Shown: piece after piece, positions 7,389 through 15,609 of the stretch
Numbering within the stretch: the stretch's first letter is position 1
How the letters are laid out: every line of letters starts with the position of its first letter
Source of the DNA: Nostoc sp. NMS7
GTDB lineage: Bacteria > Cyanobacteriota > Cyanobacteriia > Cyanobacteriales > Nostocaceae
Assembly: GCF_017115085.1 (NCBI RefSeq)
Contig: NZ_JABXKJ010000129.1
Location: 1 to 34,288 of the forward strand
Direction of reading: 5' to 3'
Length of the DNA: 34,288 bases
The notes under the pieces: model-generated
Seen by the model: only the letters and a program-made list of their open reading frames with translations
Database searches by the model: none
What the model was told of the DNA's origin: nothing
Made by a program: the position numbers and the translations under genes

Positions 7389-10070
7389 ATGAATCCGCAA
7401 AAATTCAACTATTTTTTCTGGCAGAGTCTATTACTCACTACTTCAGTGGTGGTGTCTATAAATAAGCCTTTGCGTGTTGTCGCTGTTCCTATTCTACCAA
7501 CAGAAATACCAGTTAGTAACCAGCAATTATTACCTCAAGCAACAATCACAAAGTCAGTTGCACCGATTAGAGAGATTCGGAGTCTGGATCAGATAGAACA
7601 TCCGCTTACCGATGCCCAAAAGTTAGTACAGTCGCCGATACCCATTGGCCAATTAGAAATAATATCAGTGACGGGAGTGAAAGTCAATAGTATTGATAAG
7701 GGTTTGGAGGTGATTTTAGAGACGGGAGTAAAGAGCGATCGCTTGCAAGTAACTCCAAAAACTGAGGGCAAATCTTATGTTGCAGATATCCCTAACGTTC
7801 AGTTGCACTTGACTAGTGGCAATATATTTCGTCAAGAGAAACCAGCACCGGGAATTGCTGAGGTAAGTGTTACCAATATTGATGCTAACACCCTGCGGGT
7901 AACAGTGACGGGTGTAGCTCTTGCACCACCAGTAGAATTGTTTGATAGTAGTGAAGGTTTGGTGTTCGGGGTAATAAGTACTACATCCACAGCACAGCAA
8001 CCAACACCGCCACAGCAAAAACTGCCATCTGGCGAAAACCAAGCACCGATTGAACTAGAAGTGACTGCTCCCCCAGATACAGGCTATAACCCTACTAATA
8101 CATCTGTTGGAACTCGAACAAATACACCATTACGCGACATTCCTCAAACGATTAATGTCATTCCCCAACAGGTGATTAAAGACCAGCGTATTCTTTACAT
8201 TGGAGATGCACTGAAAAATGTTGGTACATCAACAGACCGCTTTCCAGGTTCGCAAGATAGATTCGTAATTCGAGGCTTTAATTCTTCTTTTGGTAATATC
8301 TTAACCGACGGACTTAGGGGTTTCTCTTTGGGAGGGTCTGCCGCACTCAATCTTAACAATATCGAGCGGGTAGAAGTTCTGCGAGGCCCTGCTTCTGTGC
8401 TTTACGGACGAGCCGGACTCGGCGGTGTTGTGAACTTAGTTACTAAGCCACCTTTAAAAGACCCGTACTATGCTGCGGACTTCTCTGTTGGAAATTATAA
8501 CTCTTACCGAGGTTCACTTGACTTTTCTGGGCCTTTGACAACAAATAAAAATGTTTCCTATCGCCTCAATGCTTCCTACCTCAACTCTGATAGCTTTATT
8601 GATTTTTACAACGAGGAACGCTATCAGTTTGCTGGGGCACTCTCGTGGGATATAGATCGTAATACAAAACTGACATTCAATTCCAGTTATGGAGATTACA
8701 ATAGCAGTTTAGCGAACGAAGGGCTGCCTGCAATCGGCACTCTATATCCAAATCCCAATGGCAAAGTGCCTATTAGTCGGTATATAGGACAAGTGGGTAC
8801 TACAGATATTATTACTACTCGCTTGAGCTACAAACTAGAGCATCGTTTCAATGATAACTGGTCAATCGAAAATGCTTTTGGATTACTGAATGTACATTAT
8901 ATTGGCAACCCTCAAGGCAGAGGAGTTCCGATCGCGCTACAGCCAGATGATGAAACTCTGACTCGACGCAGATTTGTTCAGGCTGGTGATAGTTTCCAGA
9001 ATGGATATGATTTAAATACTCTAGTTACGGGACGGTTTAAGACTGGAAGCCTGGAACACCAACTTGTTGTAGGGACAGAGTATGGTTGGAGCTTTGTTAA
9101 TGGGTATAATCAAAATTTCACTGCTCCCTCAATCAACATTTTCAGTCCGGTTTATGGGCAGCTAGGAAACGGTACACTTCTTAACCAATCCAAAAATGCA
9201 ACTATTGCCGATAATTTGGGTGTGTATGCTCAAGATTTAATCACCCTATCTCAAAACCTCAAGCTGGTTTTGGGCGGACGTTATGATTGGACAGGGGAGA
9301 CGGATTATGACAAACTTGCTTCAACCTCAACCGAGTTCTCAAGCGAAGCGTTTAGCCCTCGTGTAGGTATTGTCTATCAACCGATTAAACCAATTTCTCT
9401 GTATGCTAGCTATGCTCGCTCCTTCATTCCCCAGACTGGACTAAGCGCAACTGGGCAGGCATTTCAACCACAGCGCGGAACTCAATACGAAGTGGGTGCT
9501 AAAGCAGATTTGCTCGGTGATAAACTTTCAGTAAATTTGGCTCTATTCGACCTGACCCAATCTAATATCCTCACAAATGACCCCAATAATTCTGGATTTG
9601 CTATTCCTGTAGGTGAGGCAAACAGTAAAGGTGTTGAGTTGTTTGTTACAGGTGAAATATCCCCAGGTTGGAATGTGATTGCTTCCTATGCCTATGCCGA
9701 TCCCCGCGTTACCGAAGATAACTCCATCCCCGTTGGCAAAGAACTCCCTGGAGCAGCGCAAAATATAGCCAGTTTTTGGACGACTTACATTATTCCTAAA
9801 GGAAACCTCAAAGGATTTGGCGCTGGTTTGGGTTTGTACTATGTAGGCGATCGCTTTGTTGATTCAGCTAACACTGTTAAGTTACCTAATTATGTCCGCA
9901 CTGATGCTGCCCTCTTCTACCGCCAGGGAAAATTTGATGCAGCACTCAACTTCCAGAATCTGTTTGACGTAAATTACTTTGAGGGTGCTTTCGGTAGTAC
10001 GCCAACAGATACCACAGTCTATTATGGATACCCATTCACGGTCAACTTTACACTAGGGTGGCACTTTTGA
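7389..10070 (+). CDS. AMIN-domain TonB-dependent siderophore receptor (receptor 1)
   Basis: This is an outer-membrane gated channel for ferric siderophores, 893 residues from ATG 7389 (a GTG at 7371 adds six). A hydrophobic export signal (FFWQSLLLTTSVVV) comes first. Next are an AMIN domain at about 89-196 (GVKVNSIDKGLEVILETG ... GLVFGV), a Pro/Gln linker, a TonB-box-like IELEVTAPP at about 221, the plug domain at about 246-355 (IPQTINVIPQQVI; FVIRGF; IERVEVLRGPASVLYGR), and the barrel, ending in the aromatic residue of TLGWHF. TonB reaches the box and pulls the plug. The fecB-type gene starts 32 bases downstream, so the two are probably co-transcribed with the two oxygenase genes that follow. 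The AMIN domain is characteristic of cyanobacterial siderophore receptors. The ligand cannot be deduced. Confidence 0.92.
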   Translation: MNPQKFNYFFWQSLLLTTSVVVSINKPLRVVAVPILPTEIPVSNQQLLPQATITKSVAPIREIRSLDQIEHPLTDAQKLVQSPIPIGQLEIISVTGVKVNSIDKGLEVILETGVKSDRLQVTPKTEGKSYVADIPNVQLHLTSGNIFRQEKPAPGIAEVSVTNIDANTLRVTVTGVALAPPVELFDSSEGLVFGVISTTSTAQQPTPPQQKLPSGENQAPIELEVTAPPDTGYNPTNTSVGTRTNTPLRDIPQTINVIPQQVIKDQRILYIGDALKNVGTSTDRFPGSQDRFVIRGFNSSFGNILTDGLRGFSLGGSAALNLNNIERVEVLRGPASVLYGRAGLGGVVNLVTKPPLKDPYYAADFSVGNYNSYRGSLDFSGPLTTNKNVSYRLNASYLNSDSFIDFYNEERYQFAGALSWDIDRNTKLTFNSSYGDYNSSLANEGLPAIGTLYPNPNGKVPISRYIGQVGTTDIITTRLSYKLEHRFNDNWSIENAFGLLNVHYIGNPQGRGVPIALQPDDETLTRRRFVQAGDSFQNGYDLNTLVTGRFKTGSLEHQLVVGTEYGWSFVNGYNQNFTAPSINIFSPVYGQLGNGTLLNQSKNATIADNLGVYAQDLITLSQNLKLVLGGRYDWTGETDYDKLASTSTEFSSEAFSPRVGIVYQPIKPISLYASYARSFIPQTGLSATGQAFQPQRGTQYEVGAKADLLGDKLSVNLALFDLTQSNILTNDPNNSGFAIPVGEANSKGVELFVTGEISPGWNVIASYAYADPRVTEDNSIPVGKELPGAAQNIASFWTTYIIPKGNLKGFGAGLGLYYVGDRFVDSANTVKLPNYVRTDAALFYRQGKFDAALNFQNLFDVNYFEGAFGSTPTDTTVYYGYPFTVNFTLGWHF

Positions 10071-10102
10071 AAACTATCTTGCTTCTACAAAAAAGTCAGC
10101 TA

Positions 10103-11059
10103 ATGCAGTTATATCTAATTGCAATATTGCTGCTTGTGTCGCTAGCTGCTTGCAGTTTATGGACACATCCACAAAACCCCTCAACTAAATTACCACCAGC
10201 AAATGTCCGCATCGTCAAACACGCAATGGGTACAACAGCAGTTCCCCAGTACCCACAGAGGTTTGTTTCACTCCATGCGTATGCGACCGAAGTAGCTATT
10301 GCTTTGGGAGTTCAACTCACAGGCACGACTAAAAAATTAGCCCCACAGTTGAAACTGGATGACATTATAGACATTGGCTTACCACCCAATATTGAAAAGG
10401 TTCTCGCTCTCAAACCCGACTTGTTAATTGGAAATATGGGTGCAGGAGGAACAGAACCAGAATCTTATACTTTATGGTCACATATTGCACCTACAGTTTT
10501 TTTTGACATGAGAGCGATCGCTGACTGGAAACGTCCATTTCTGGTAGTAGCAGAAGCACTGGGAAAAACAGAACAAGCAAAACAAGTTGTAGCGCAGTAC
10601 AATGCACGAGTAGCACAGTTTAAAGCAAGGATGGGTGAGAAGCTCAAACAGACGCGAGTATCTGTTGTGGATCTTTACGCCGGGACAATTATTGTCAGAA
10701 TTCAAAAATCATTCTCTGGTTCAATTTTAGAAGAAGTTGGTCTAGATATTCCCCAAACTCAGAAACTAAGTCCAACAATAATTGCAAAACTATCAGGAAA
10801 TACTGCTTTGTATTTGATATCTCCAGAATTTCTCTCTCTAATAGATGGGGATGTTCTGTTTCTTATGACTCACAGCTTTCCGACAAAAGCTGATTTTGAA
10901 CTAGCAATCCAGCAATTTATGGCACAACCTTTATGGTCAAAACTTAAGGTAGCGCAGCAAGGTAAAGTCCATGTAATTGGCCCACACTGGGGAGGCGGGA
11001 ACTATTTATCAGCTAATCGAGTATTAGATGATTTGTTTAAGTACTTATTATCACAATAG
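10103..11059 (+). CDS. fecB: Iron-siderophore binding lipoprotein (FecB/FepB type)
   Basis: The chosen start ATG 10103 gives 318 residues with a clear lipoprotein signal: a hydrophobic run and lipobox SLAAC with the lipidated Cys at 17. The body follows the periplasmic iron-complex binding fold: RIVKHAMGTTAVPQYPQRFV, ATEVAIALGV, LPPNIEKVLALKPDLLIG, and the C-terminal PLWSKLKVAQQGKVHVIG. This protein accepts the chelate from the receptor and delivers it to a FecCD permease. The frame is open upstream to 10058, overlapping receptor 1, but those residues would bury the signal peptide. The downstream gene follows after 33 bases. Three paralogues lie in the window (12503, 19571, 20580). Confidence 0.9.
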   Translation: MQLYLIAILLLVSLAACSLWTHPQNPSTKLPPANVRIVKHAMGTTAVPQYPQRFVSLHAYATEVAIALGVQLTGTTKKLAPQLKLDDIIDIGLPPNIEKVLALKPDLLIGNMGAGGTEPESYTLWSHIAPTVFFDMRAIADWKRPFLVVAEALGKTEQAKQVVAQYNARVAQFKARMGEKLKQTRVSVVDLYAGTIIVRIQKSFSGSILEEVGLDIPQTQKLSPTIIAKLSGNTALYLISPEFLSLIDGDVLFLMTHSFPTKADFELAIQQFMAQPLWSKLKVAQQGKVHVIGPHWGGGNYLSANRVLDDLFKYLLSQ

Positions 11060-11092
11060 TTATATTGATGTTTGACAAAAAGGGAGCAGATG

Positions 11093-11764
11093 ATGCTGAA
11101 TTTAGACGCAATTAGCAACGGAGTTATGCAAGAATATCCTTATCAATGGATATTGTTTGACAATCTTATTCCGAAATCTCAACTCATTGAGTTAAGAAAC
11201 AGTTTTCCGCCAATAGAAGTTTTTCCAAAAAGGGAGAAACCTCACCACAGACCTGCAATTGTAGTTTACGATGATGCTGAAGAGTTTATTGACGAGTCCA
11301 GAAAAAAAAATTATTACCCAAGCACAAGTCTGAGTAGTATTTGGCAGTTATTAGTTGAGGAACTACATAGTAGTGCTTATCGGGAAAGCATTGCTAAATT
11401 AACCGGATTAAACCTAGAACAACAATTTATAAGTATTTTTCTAAGTCGATTAGACCCTATTGTCAATGGTTCTCATTCGGATTCAGAAGGAATTATCCTT
11501 TCACACCTGCTTTATTTCGGTCGTGAAGATTGGAAGATTGAGTGGGGAGGATGTCTTCAGATTCTGTTAAACGAACAACTTGAATCTTTATTTCAAGAAA
11601 TTCCTCCCCGTAATGGAAACTCAGTGGTTTTAGTGCGTTCAGAAAACTCCTGGCACAACGTCTCTCCAGTTTCATCTCCAGAGGTATCCCAAGATAGACT
11701 TAATATCTTAGTTAGATTTTATGATAAAGCAACTGTATTAAAATGGATTGCTCACAACGATTGA
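11093..11764 (+). CDS. Fe(II)/2-oxoglutarate-dependent oxygenase, small P4H-like (copy 1)
   Basis: The 223-residue protein has an iron-binding triad H128-x-D130 (SHSDSEG) and H188 (NSWHNVSP), with R208 (LVRFYD) placed to bind 2-oxoglutarate. WGGCLQIL before the distal His fits the prolyl-4-hydroxylase-like double-stranded beta-helix. It is cytoplasmic, with no signal. The start was set by alignment with the paralogues at 11806 and 30347, which all begin MLNLDAI; an ATG directly before (11090) is equally possible, and GGGAG lies just upstream. It follows fecB by 33 bases and precedes copy 2 by 41, an operon-like layout. Substrate unknown: oxygenases beside TonB-dependent receptors are also known elsewhere (for example PiuC beside PiuA in Pseudomonas). 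Confidence 0.8.
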   Translation: MLNLDAISNGVMQEYPYQWILFDNLIPKSQLIELRNSFPPIEVFPKREKPHHRPAIVVYDDAEEFIDESRKKNYYPSTSLSSIWQLLVEELHSSAYRESIAKLTGLNLEQQFISIFLSRLDPIVNGSHSDSEGIILSHLLYFGREDWKIEWGGCLQILLNEQLESLFQEIPPRNGNSVVLVRSENSWHNVSPVSSPEVSQDRLNILVRFYDKATVLKWIAHND

Positions 11765-11805
11765 CAGCCGAACCTTTGAATAAATAATTAACTGAAGTAG
11801 CTTTT

Positions 11806-12501
11806 ATGTTAAATTTAGACGCTATTCGTAATGGTGTAATTCAAGAATATCCTTATCATTGGATTTCCTTTGACAATCTCATACCCAAACCCCAGCTAAT
11901 TGAGTTGTTCAACAGTTTTCCATATGAGAAATTTCCAGAAAGACCTGGAGGATTGATTTTAGATCAAGGGGCAGAAGTGGTGACAAATGCAGAAAAGTTT
12001 TACGATGCTACCAAAAACAAGTGTTATATTCCTCCTAGCCCAAACCTGAACAGTGTTTGGCAAACTCTGCTTGACGAATTGATTAACCCTGCTTATCGAG
12101 AAGCTGTTGCCAAATTGACCGGATTAAATCTGGATCGCCATCTAATCCGTATTTCTTTATCTCAATTAGATAGCACAGCAAACAAAAGTTTAGCACCTCA
12201 TAAAGACTCATGGTTTGTAAATAATAGAAACTCAGGAATGGCTCTTTCTCACCTGTTTTATTTTAGTGAAGACTGGAACAGCGAGTGGGGAGGGAGTCTC
12301 CAGATTTTAGAAAATGAGCAGCGCGAATCTGTTTTTCAAGAGATTCCACCACAATTAGGTAACTCCGTTCTTTTTGTATGTGAGCATAACGCTTGGCACG
12401 TAGTCGCACCAATTTCACCTCTTGCACTCTGCAAGAGACAGCATCTTATGGTGAGATTTTACGATCAGCAGATTTATTTTAAGTATCTTAAAGGAGAATG
12501 A
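11806..12501 (+). CDS. Fe(II)/2-oxoglutarate-dependent oxygenase, small P4H-like (copy 2)
   Basis: The 231-residue paralogue of the preceding gene has H132-x-D134 (APHKDSWF), H198 (NAWHVVAP) and R217 (MVRFYD), so all catalytic residues look intact. The two share the opening MLNLDAI and the segments FDNLIPKPQLIEL and EWGGSLQIL, indicating tandem duplication. It ends one base before the convergent fecB-type gene at 12503, so the two transcripts meet with no room for a separate terminator. A third member lies at 30347. Function in siderophore modification or processing is inference. Confidence 0.8.
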   Translation: MLNLDAIRNGVIQEYPYHWISFDNLIPKPQLIELFNSFPYEKFPERPGGLILDQGAEVVTNAEKFYDATKNKCYIPPSPNLNSVWQTLLDELINPAYREAVAKLTGLNLDRHLIRISLSQLDSTANKSLAPHKDSWFVNNRNSGMALSHLFYFSEDWNSEWGGSLQILENEQRESVFQEIPPQLGNSVLFVCEHNAWHVVAPISPLALCKRQHLMVRFYDQQIYFKYLKGE

Positions 12502-12502
12502 T

Positions 12503-13570
12503 TTACTTCAAGTGGGATGTTTCAAGTAAATACTTAGATAGGTCATCGAGAACTCGATTAGCCGCCAATGGCCCACAACAGATCCAATAACTTCCAACTA
12601 TATAGACCTTGCCTTGCTGAACAGCCTTTAACTTTGACCAAAGAGGGTGGAGTTGTAGTTGCTCTCTGGCTTTTTGGGCAGATGCCAGACCAAAGCTGGT
12701 GTCGGAAATCAGAAATAGAGCATCCCCATCGGCCTCGTTCAATAGTTCTGGAGAGAGGACATAAACGTATCCGTTCGTCAATAGATGACGACGAGAGCTA
12801 AGAGCATCTAGATTCGGTGAAAGGGGACTGGTCAGACCGATATCGTTGAAGATACCTCCAAAGAAAGAACCTTTAATGAACACAGTATACCCAGCAATCC
12901 GTAAGACAGATATATGAGTCAAACCTAATCGGTTGCCCATAGAAGCTTTAAATTCAGATATGCGCTTGTAGTATTGAGACATCCATTGCTTTGCGACCGT
13001 GGTCTGACCCAAGGCTTGAGCAACCGACAAAAACATTTCTTTCCATGTGGAATAGCTGTAGTTAATTAAGACTGTGGGTGCTATATGGGATAATAAACCA
13101 TACATTTCCTGATTATCATAAAGCCCCAAAATTAGATCGGGCTTGAGAGCTAAAATCTTTTCTAAGTTGGGGGTTCGCGCCCCTATATCCTCTATCCCTG
13201 CTTGTTGCATTTGGGATAGGGGGTAGTTTATGAATTTAACAGGAGCGCCGACTGGTTTGATACCTAAAGCCAAAACAGCTTCGGTTGAAGCCCCATCTAA
13301 AACGACCACTCTTTTGGTAGAGATGGGGAGTTTTGTTTCACCTGTTTCATGTTTGACTATACGGTGGTTGGTAAGCGTTGATTCCTGGCTGGAAGTAAAT
13401 TTCTGGTGATGGGTTGGTGTTTGGCTACAAGCACAGAGCAAAAGCAGCATGAGCAACCCAATAATTAACAGTGGCCAAGTATGATACACCCACAGAGTTA
13501 GAGTTCTGCTCTCAAGTAAGCGAAACTGGGTTTTCAGGTTCAAGATAGGGAAAAAACATTCCTTACTCAT
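12503..13570 (-). CDS. fecB: Iron-siderophore binding lipoprotein (FecB type)
   Basis: The 355-residue protein has a long N-terminus: about 32 residues before the hydrophobic run, then lipobox LLCAC with Cys 48. The binding-protein body has RIVKHETGETKLPISTKRVV, STEAVLALGIKPVGAP, TPNLEKILALKPDLILGL and PLWSKLKAVQQGKVYIVGSYW. A shorter start was not obvious on inspection. The ATG at 13570 lies inside the end of the 49-codon ORF at 13563-13712, whose TAA shares bases with codons 2 and 3, so translation may be coupled to that ORF and to the WtpA-like gene upstream. It belongs to a different operon from the convergent oxygenases. Confidence 0.88.
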   Translation of the reverse strand: MSKECFFPILNLKTQFRLLESRTLTLWVYHTWPLLIIGLLMLLLLCACSQTPTHHQKFTSSQESTLTNHRIVKHETGETKLPISTKRVVVLDGASTEAVLALGIKPVGAPVKFINYPLSQMQQAGIEDIGARTPNLEKILALKPDLILGLYDNQEMYGLLSHIAPTVLINYSYSTWKEMFLSVAQALGQTTVAKQWMSQYYKRISEFKASMGNRLGLTHISVLRIAGYTVFIKGSFFGGIFNDIGLTSPLSPNLDALSSRRHLLTNGYVYVLSPELLNEADGDALFLISDTSFGLASAQKAREQLQLHPLWSKLKAVQQGKVYIVGSYWICCGPLAANRVLDDLSKYLLETSHLK

Positions 13571-13712
13571 CAGTTTCTTGGGTTTTCAAAAAATTATTAA
13601 ACCTGTTTGAGATTGGTAATCCAATTAGTATCAGTACGGACAGAACTTGGTAGTAGAAGAGTGTTTGCCAAATCACCCTGGCGATCGCCTGACGGCAAGC
13701 AGCGATTCTCAC
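13563..13712 (-). CDS. Possible 49-residue single-span membrane protein
   Basis: A GTG start at 13712 overlaps the TGA stop of the WtpA-like gene (GTGA), and its TAA stop overlaps the first codons of the fecB-type gene. The product has one hydrophobic segment, VIWQTLFYYQVLSVLILIGL, with a basic N-terminus and a polar tail (FLKTQETDE). Overlaps at both ends are what translationally coupled small membrane proteins look like. Against it, the N-terminal part covers a HIP1 site at 13681-13688 and may be repeat DNA. No homology was recognised; it could also be a scrap of a permease. Confidence 0.42.
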   Translation of the reverse strand: MRIAACRQAIARVIWQTLFYYQVLSVLILIGLPISNRFNNFLKTQETDE

Positions 13713-14620
13713 ATTTTCAGAAAGTTTGACAGTTCTTCCGGAACAGATGATAGATCGCCATCAACTTGAAGTGGTATCATTGATAAGCCGTCTTCAAGCA
13801 ATAATTGACGCCCATTACTTCCAAGCAAGTATTTGACAAATTCCACCGCTCCTACGTAGTTCTCAACTTTTGTTGGGATGGTCAAACTGTAAAGGATAGG
13901 CTCACCAGCAATCGTCTGTCCTTGAGCATCCTGGTAGTGAGCTTGTTGATAAAAGTCTGAATGGCTGGGATCGCCCAGATTAATTTCTGCTGGCAGACTA
14001 ATATAAGGTAAATCTACATCCCTAACTTCATTTAGGTAAAAGAATCCAGCATCCAAATTGCCATCTTTTAAGTATGCAACCAAATCCGCTTCGGGAAATA
14101 TCTGAGTTTGATTTATGTCCGAACCAAGAATTGTCTGTTTGATGTCAGATTGATTGTAGTAAAGTGAAGCTAGTTGCATGACCAAAATAGCATACACCCC
14201 TTTCGGGTCAAGGGTAGGATCTGTCCTGCCCAATCGCACTCCTGGCTGCTGAAGTACTTGGTACCAGGGAACAGCACCAGCAGCCTCAGCATTAAATCGA
14301 TCAACGAATTGACTTACAGGGCTATAGCCGATGACCATAGAAGTAGAGGCAAAAACTAAGCTCCACTTCACTTCGTTGCCGTTAGCTGCTCCTTCAAGTC
14401 GTTCGTAAGCTTTAGTCGAAGCACTAATAAAGACATCTGGCTGAATAATCTTATCCCTAATCGCATTAGCCAGTACAGTTGAACCTGCTGCTTTGCCTTG
14501 GTATTTATACCCAGTTGCTCTTTCAAAGTCTGGAGCTAGCTTATTTTCTATCAAATTGACTAGTGAGCCTGCATAGGCAACACTGACCCTTTCGCTTGTA
14601 TTAAAACTGTCTGAAGTCAT
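13709..14620 (-). CDS. Molybdate/tungstate-type substrate-binding protein (WtpA/ModA-like), no signal peptide
   Basis: The 303-residue protein reads VSVAYAGSLVNLIENKLAPD near the start, then AAGSTVLANAIRDKIIQPDVFISAS, VFASTSMVIGYSP and LGRTDPTLDPKGVYAILVMQ. This pattern fits the WtpA/ModA branch of periplasmic oxyanion-binding proteins. These are normally exported, but here the predicted protein begins MTSDSFNTSERV directly before the folded domain, and the nearest in-frame stop lies 12 codons upstream with no hydrophobic stretch between. The signal or lipoprotein leader is therefore missing: lost with the 5' end or absent by design. No ModB/ModC partner is in the window; downstream are the 49-codon ORF and a fecB-type gene. 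The exact ligand is uncertain. Confidence 0.7.
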   Translation of the reverse strand: MTSDSFNTSERVSVAYAGSLVNLIENKLAPDFERATGYKYQGKAAGSTVLANAIRDKIIQPDVFISASTKAYERLEGAANGNEVKWSLVFASTSMVIGYSPVSQFVDRFNAEAAGAVPWYQVLQQPGVRLGRTDPTLDPKGVYAILVMQLASLYYNQSDIKQTILGSDINQTQIFPEADLVAYLKDGNLDAGFFYLNEVRDVDLPYISLPAEINLGDPSHSDFYQQAHYQDAQGQTIAGEPILYSLTIPTKVENYVGAVEFVKYLLGSNGRQLLLEDGLSMIPLQVDGDLSSVPEELSNFLKM

Positions 14621-15286
14621 AGAAATCCTGTTAGTTGATGGTAGATGTTTATGCAGCTACTTCAAAAATGTCGGTATTGTCTCTTACTGGCTTAAAATTT
14701 CTAAACATCAGCTTTGAACCTCTGTCTTTTTGTAGCAGCATTTGCCTGATTTAACATGAATTGACGGGAGCAAAGCGGCTGATCCTGGCAACTTGCTTTC
14801 GAGTTAAACTTTTGAGTTCTCACATCCAAAGACTTTCCTTAAAGTAAGCGATCGCCTTTCTTGATAGATATATAGGTCATCTGTGATGATATTACCAATA
14901 ATATTGGCTACATAGTGTTGCATTTGATAAAGATACTCTGACAAAAGACTTGGGTCAATCAAACAGTACTTTTGAGACGATTTTAATTAAAAGCGGCTTC
15001 AATACTCAATTTCCGTCGCCCCAGGAGCAGTTTTTCTCTGGGTAGCAGCAAGATTCCTTGAGATTTAGAGCAAAAATATATTTGGTATTTTACTCAACTT
15101 TGTTGGTAATATTCAGATTACGTTCAATAACGTACAGTAGTCCGACAATCCCAATTCCCGGAGCATGAATTGGGGTGAGATTGTTATGGGGTTTTGGATA
15201 AAGGGTGATAGGTTTTCTACTTACCTTTATATCTTAACTTAAGCGTGTGGTGAGTGACTCCTAAGCAAGTGTGTGAGGAAAGTTCA
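14621..15286. other. Divergent intergenic region, duplicate of the receptor 1 leader
   Basis: These 666 bases separate the leftward WtpA-like gene from the rightward receptor ghost. From about 14768 they resemble 6712-7388 closely. They carry ACCAATAATATTGGC at 14894-14908 and a second, weaker version at 15093-15107 (CTCAA-N5-TTGGT). A HIP1 site lies at 14848. No gene was seen. Confidence 0.55.
14894..14908. promoter_or_regulatory. Candidate operator ACCAA-N5-TTGGC
   Basis: The inner 13 bases, CCAATAATATTGG, are perfectly palindromic around a central A. This is the duplicated counterpart of 6973-6987 and one of the recurring ACCAA-N5-TTGGT type sites in the island. Confidence 0.35.
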
Positions 15287-15574
15287 ATGAAGCGGCAGAG
15301 ATTAAACTATTTTTTCTGGCAGGGTCTATTGCTGACTACTTCAATAGTGTTTATAAATAAGCCTGTGCGTGTTGTTGCTCTCCTGATTATAGCATCAAAA
15401 ATATTAGCTAGTAACCAGCAAATATTAGCTCAACTAACAATCACAAAGTCAGTTGCACCAATTAAAGATATTAGGCATCTCAACCAAGTAGACCATCCAC
15501 TCACTAATACCCAAAAGTTAGTCCAGTCACCAATATTTTCTATTTACTACCTGGGAATTTTATTAACTAATTGA
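15287..15574 (+). pseudogene. Ghost of a fourth AMIN/TonB-dependent receptor (N-terminus only)
   Basis: From ATG 15287 the frame codes 95 residues that parallel receptor 1: RLNYFFWQGLLLTTSIV against KFNYFFWQSLLLTTSVV, TITKSVAPIKDIRHLNQV against TITKSVAPIREIRSLDQI, and HPLTNTQKLVQSP against HPLTDAQKLVQSP. Similarity ends after QSP (about 15530) and the frame stops 14 codons later. The AMIN, plug and barrel parts are gone, and the AraC-type gene follows 35 bases on. Together with the matching upstream region this is the remains of a duplicated receptor gene. Confidence 0.75.
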
Positions 15575-15609
15575 GTTGGAAATTAAAAATTTAGTAAGTT
15601 AACTTTATT

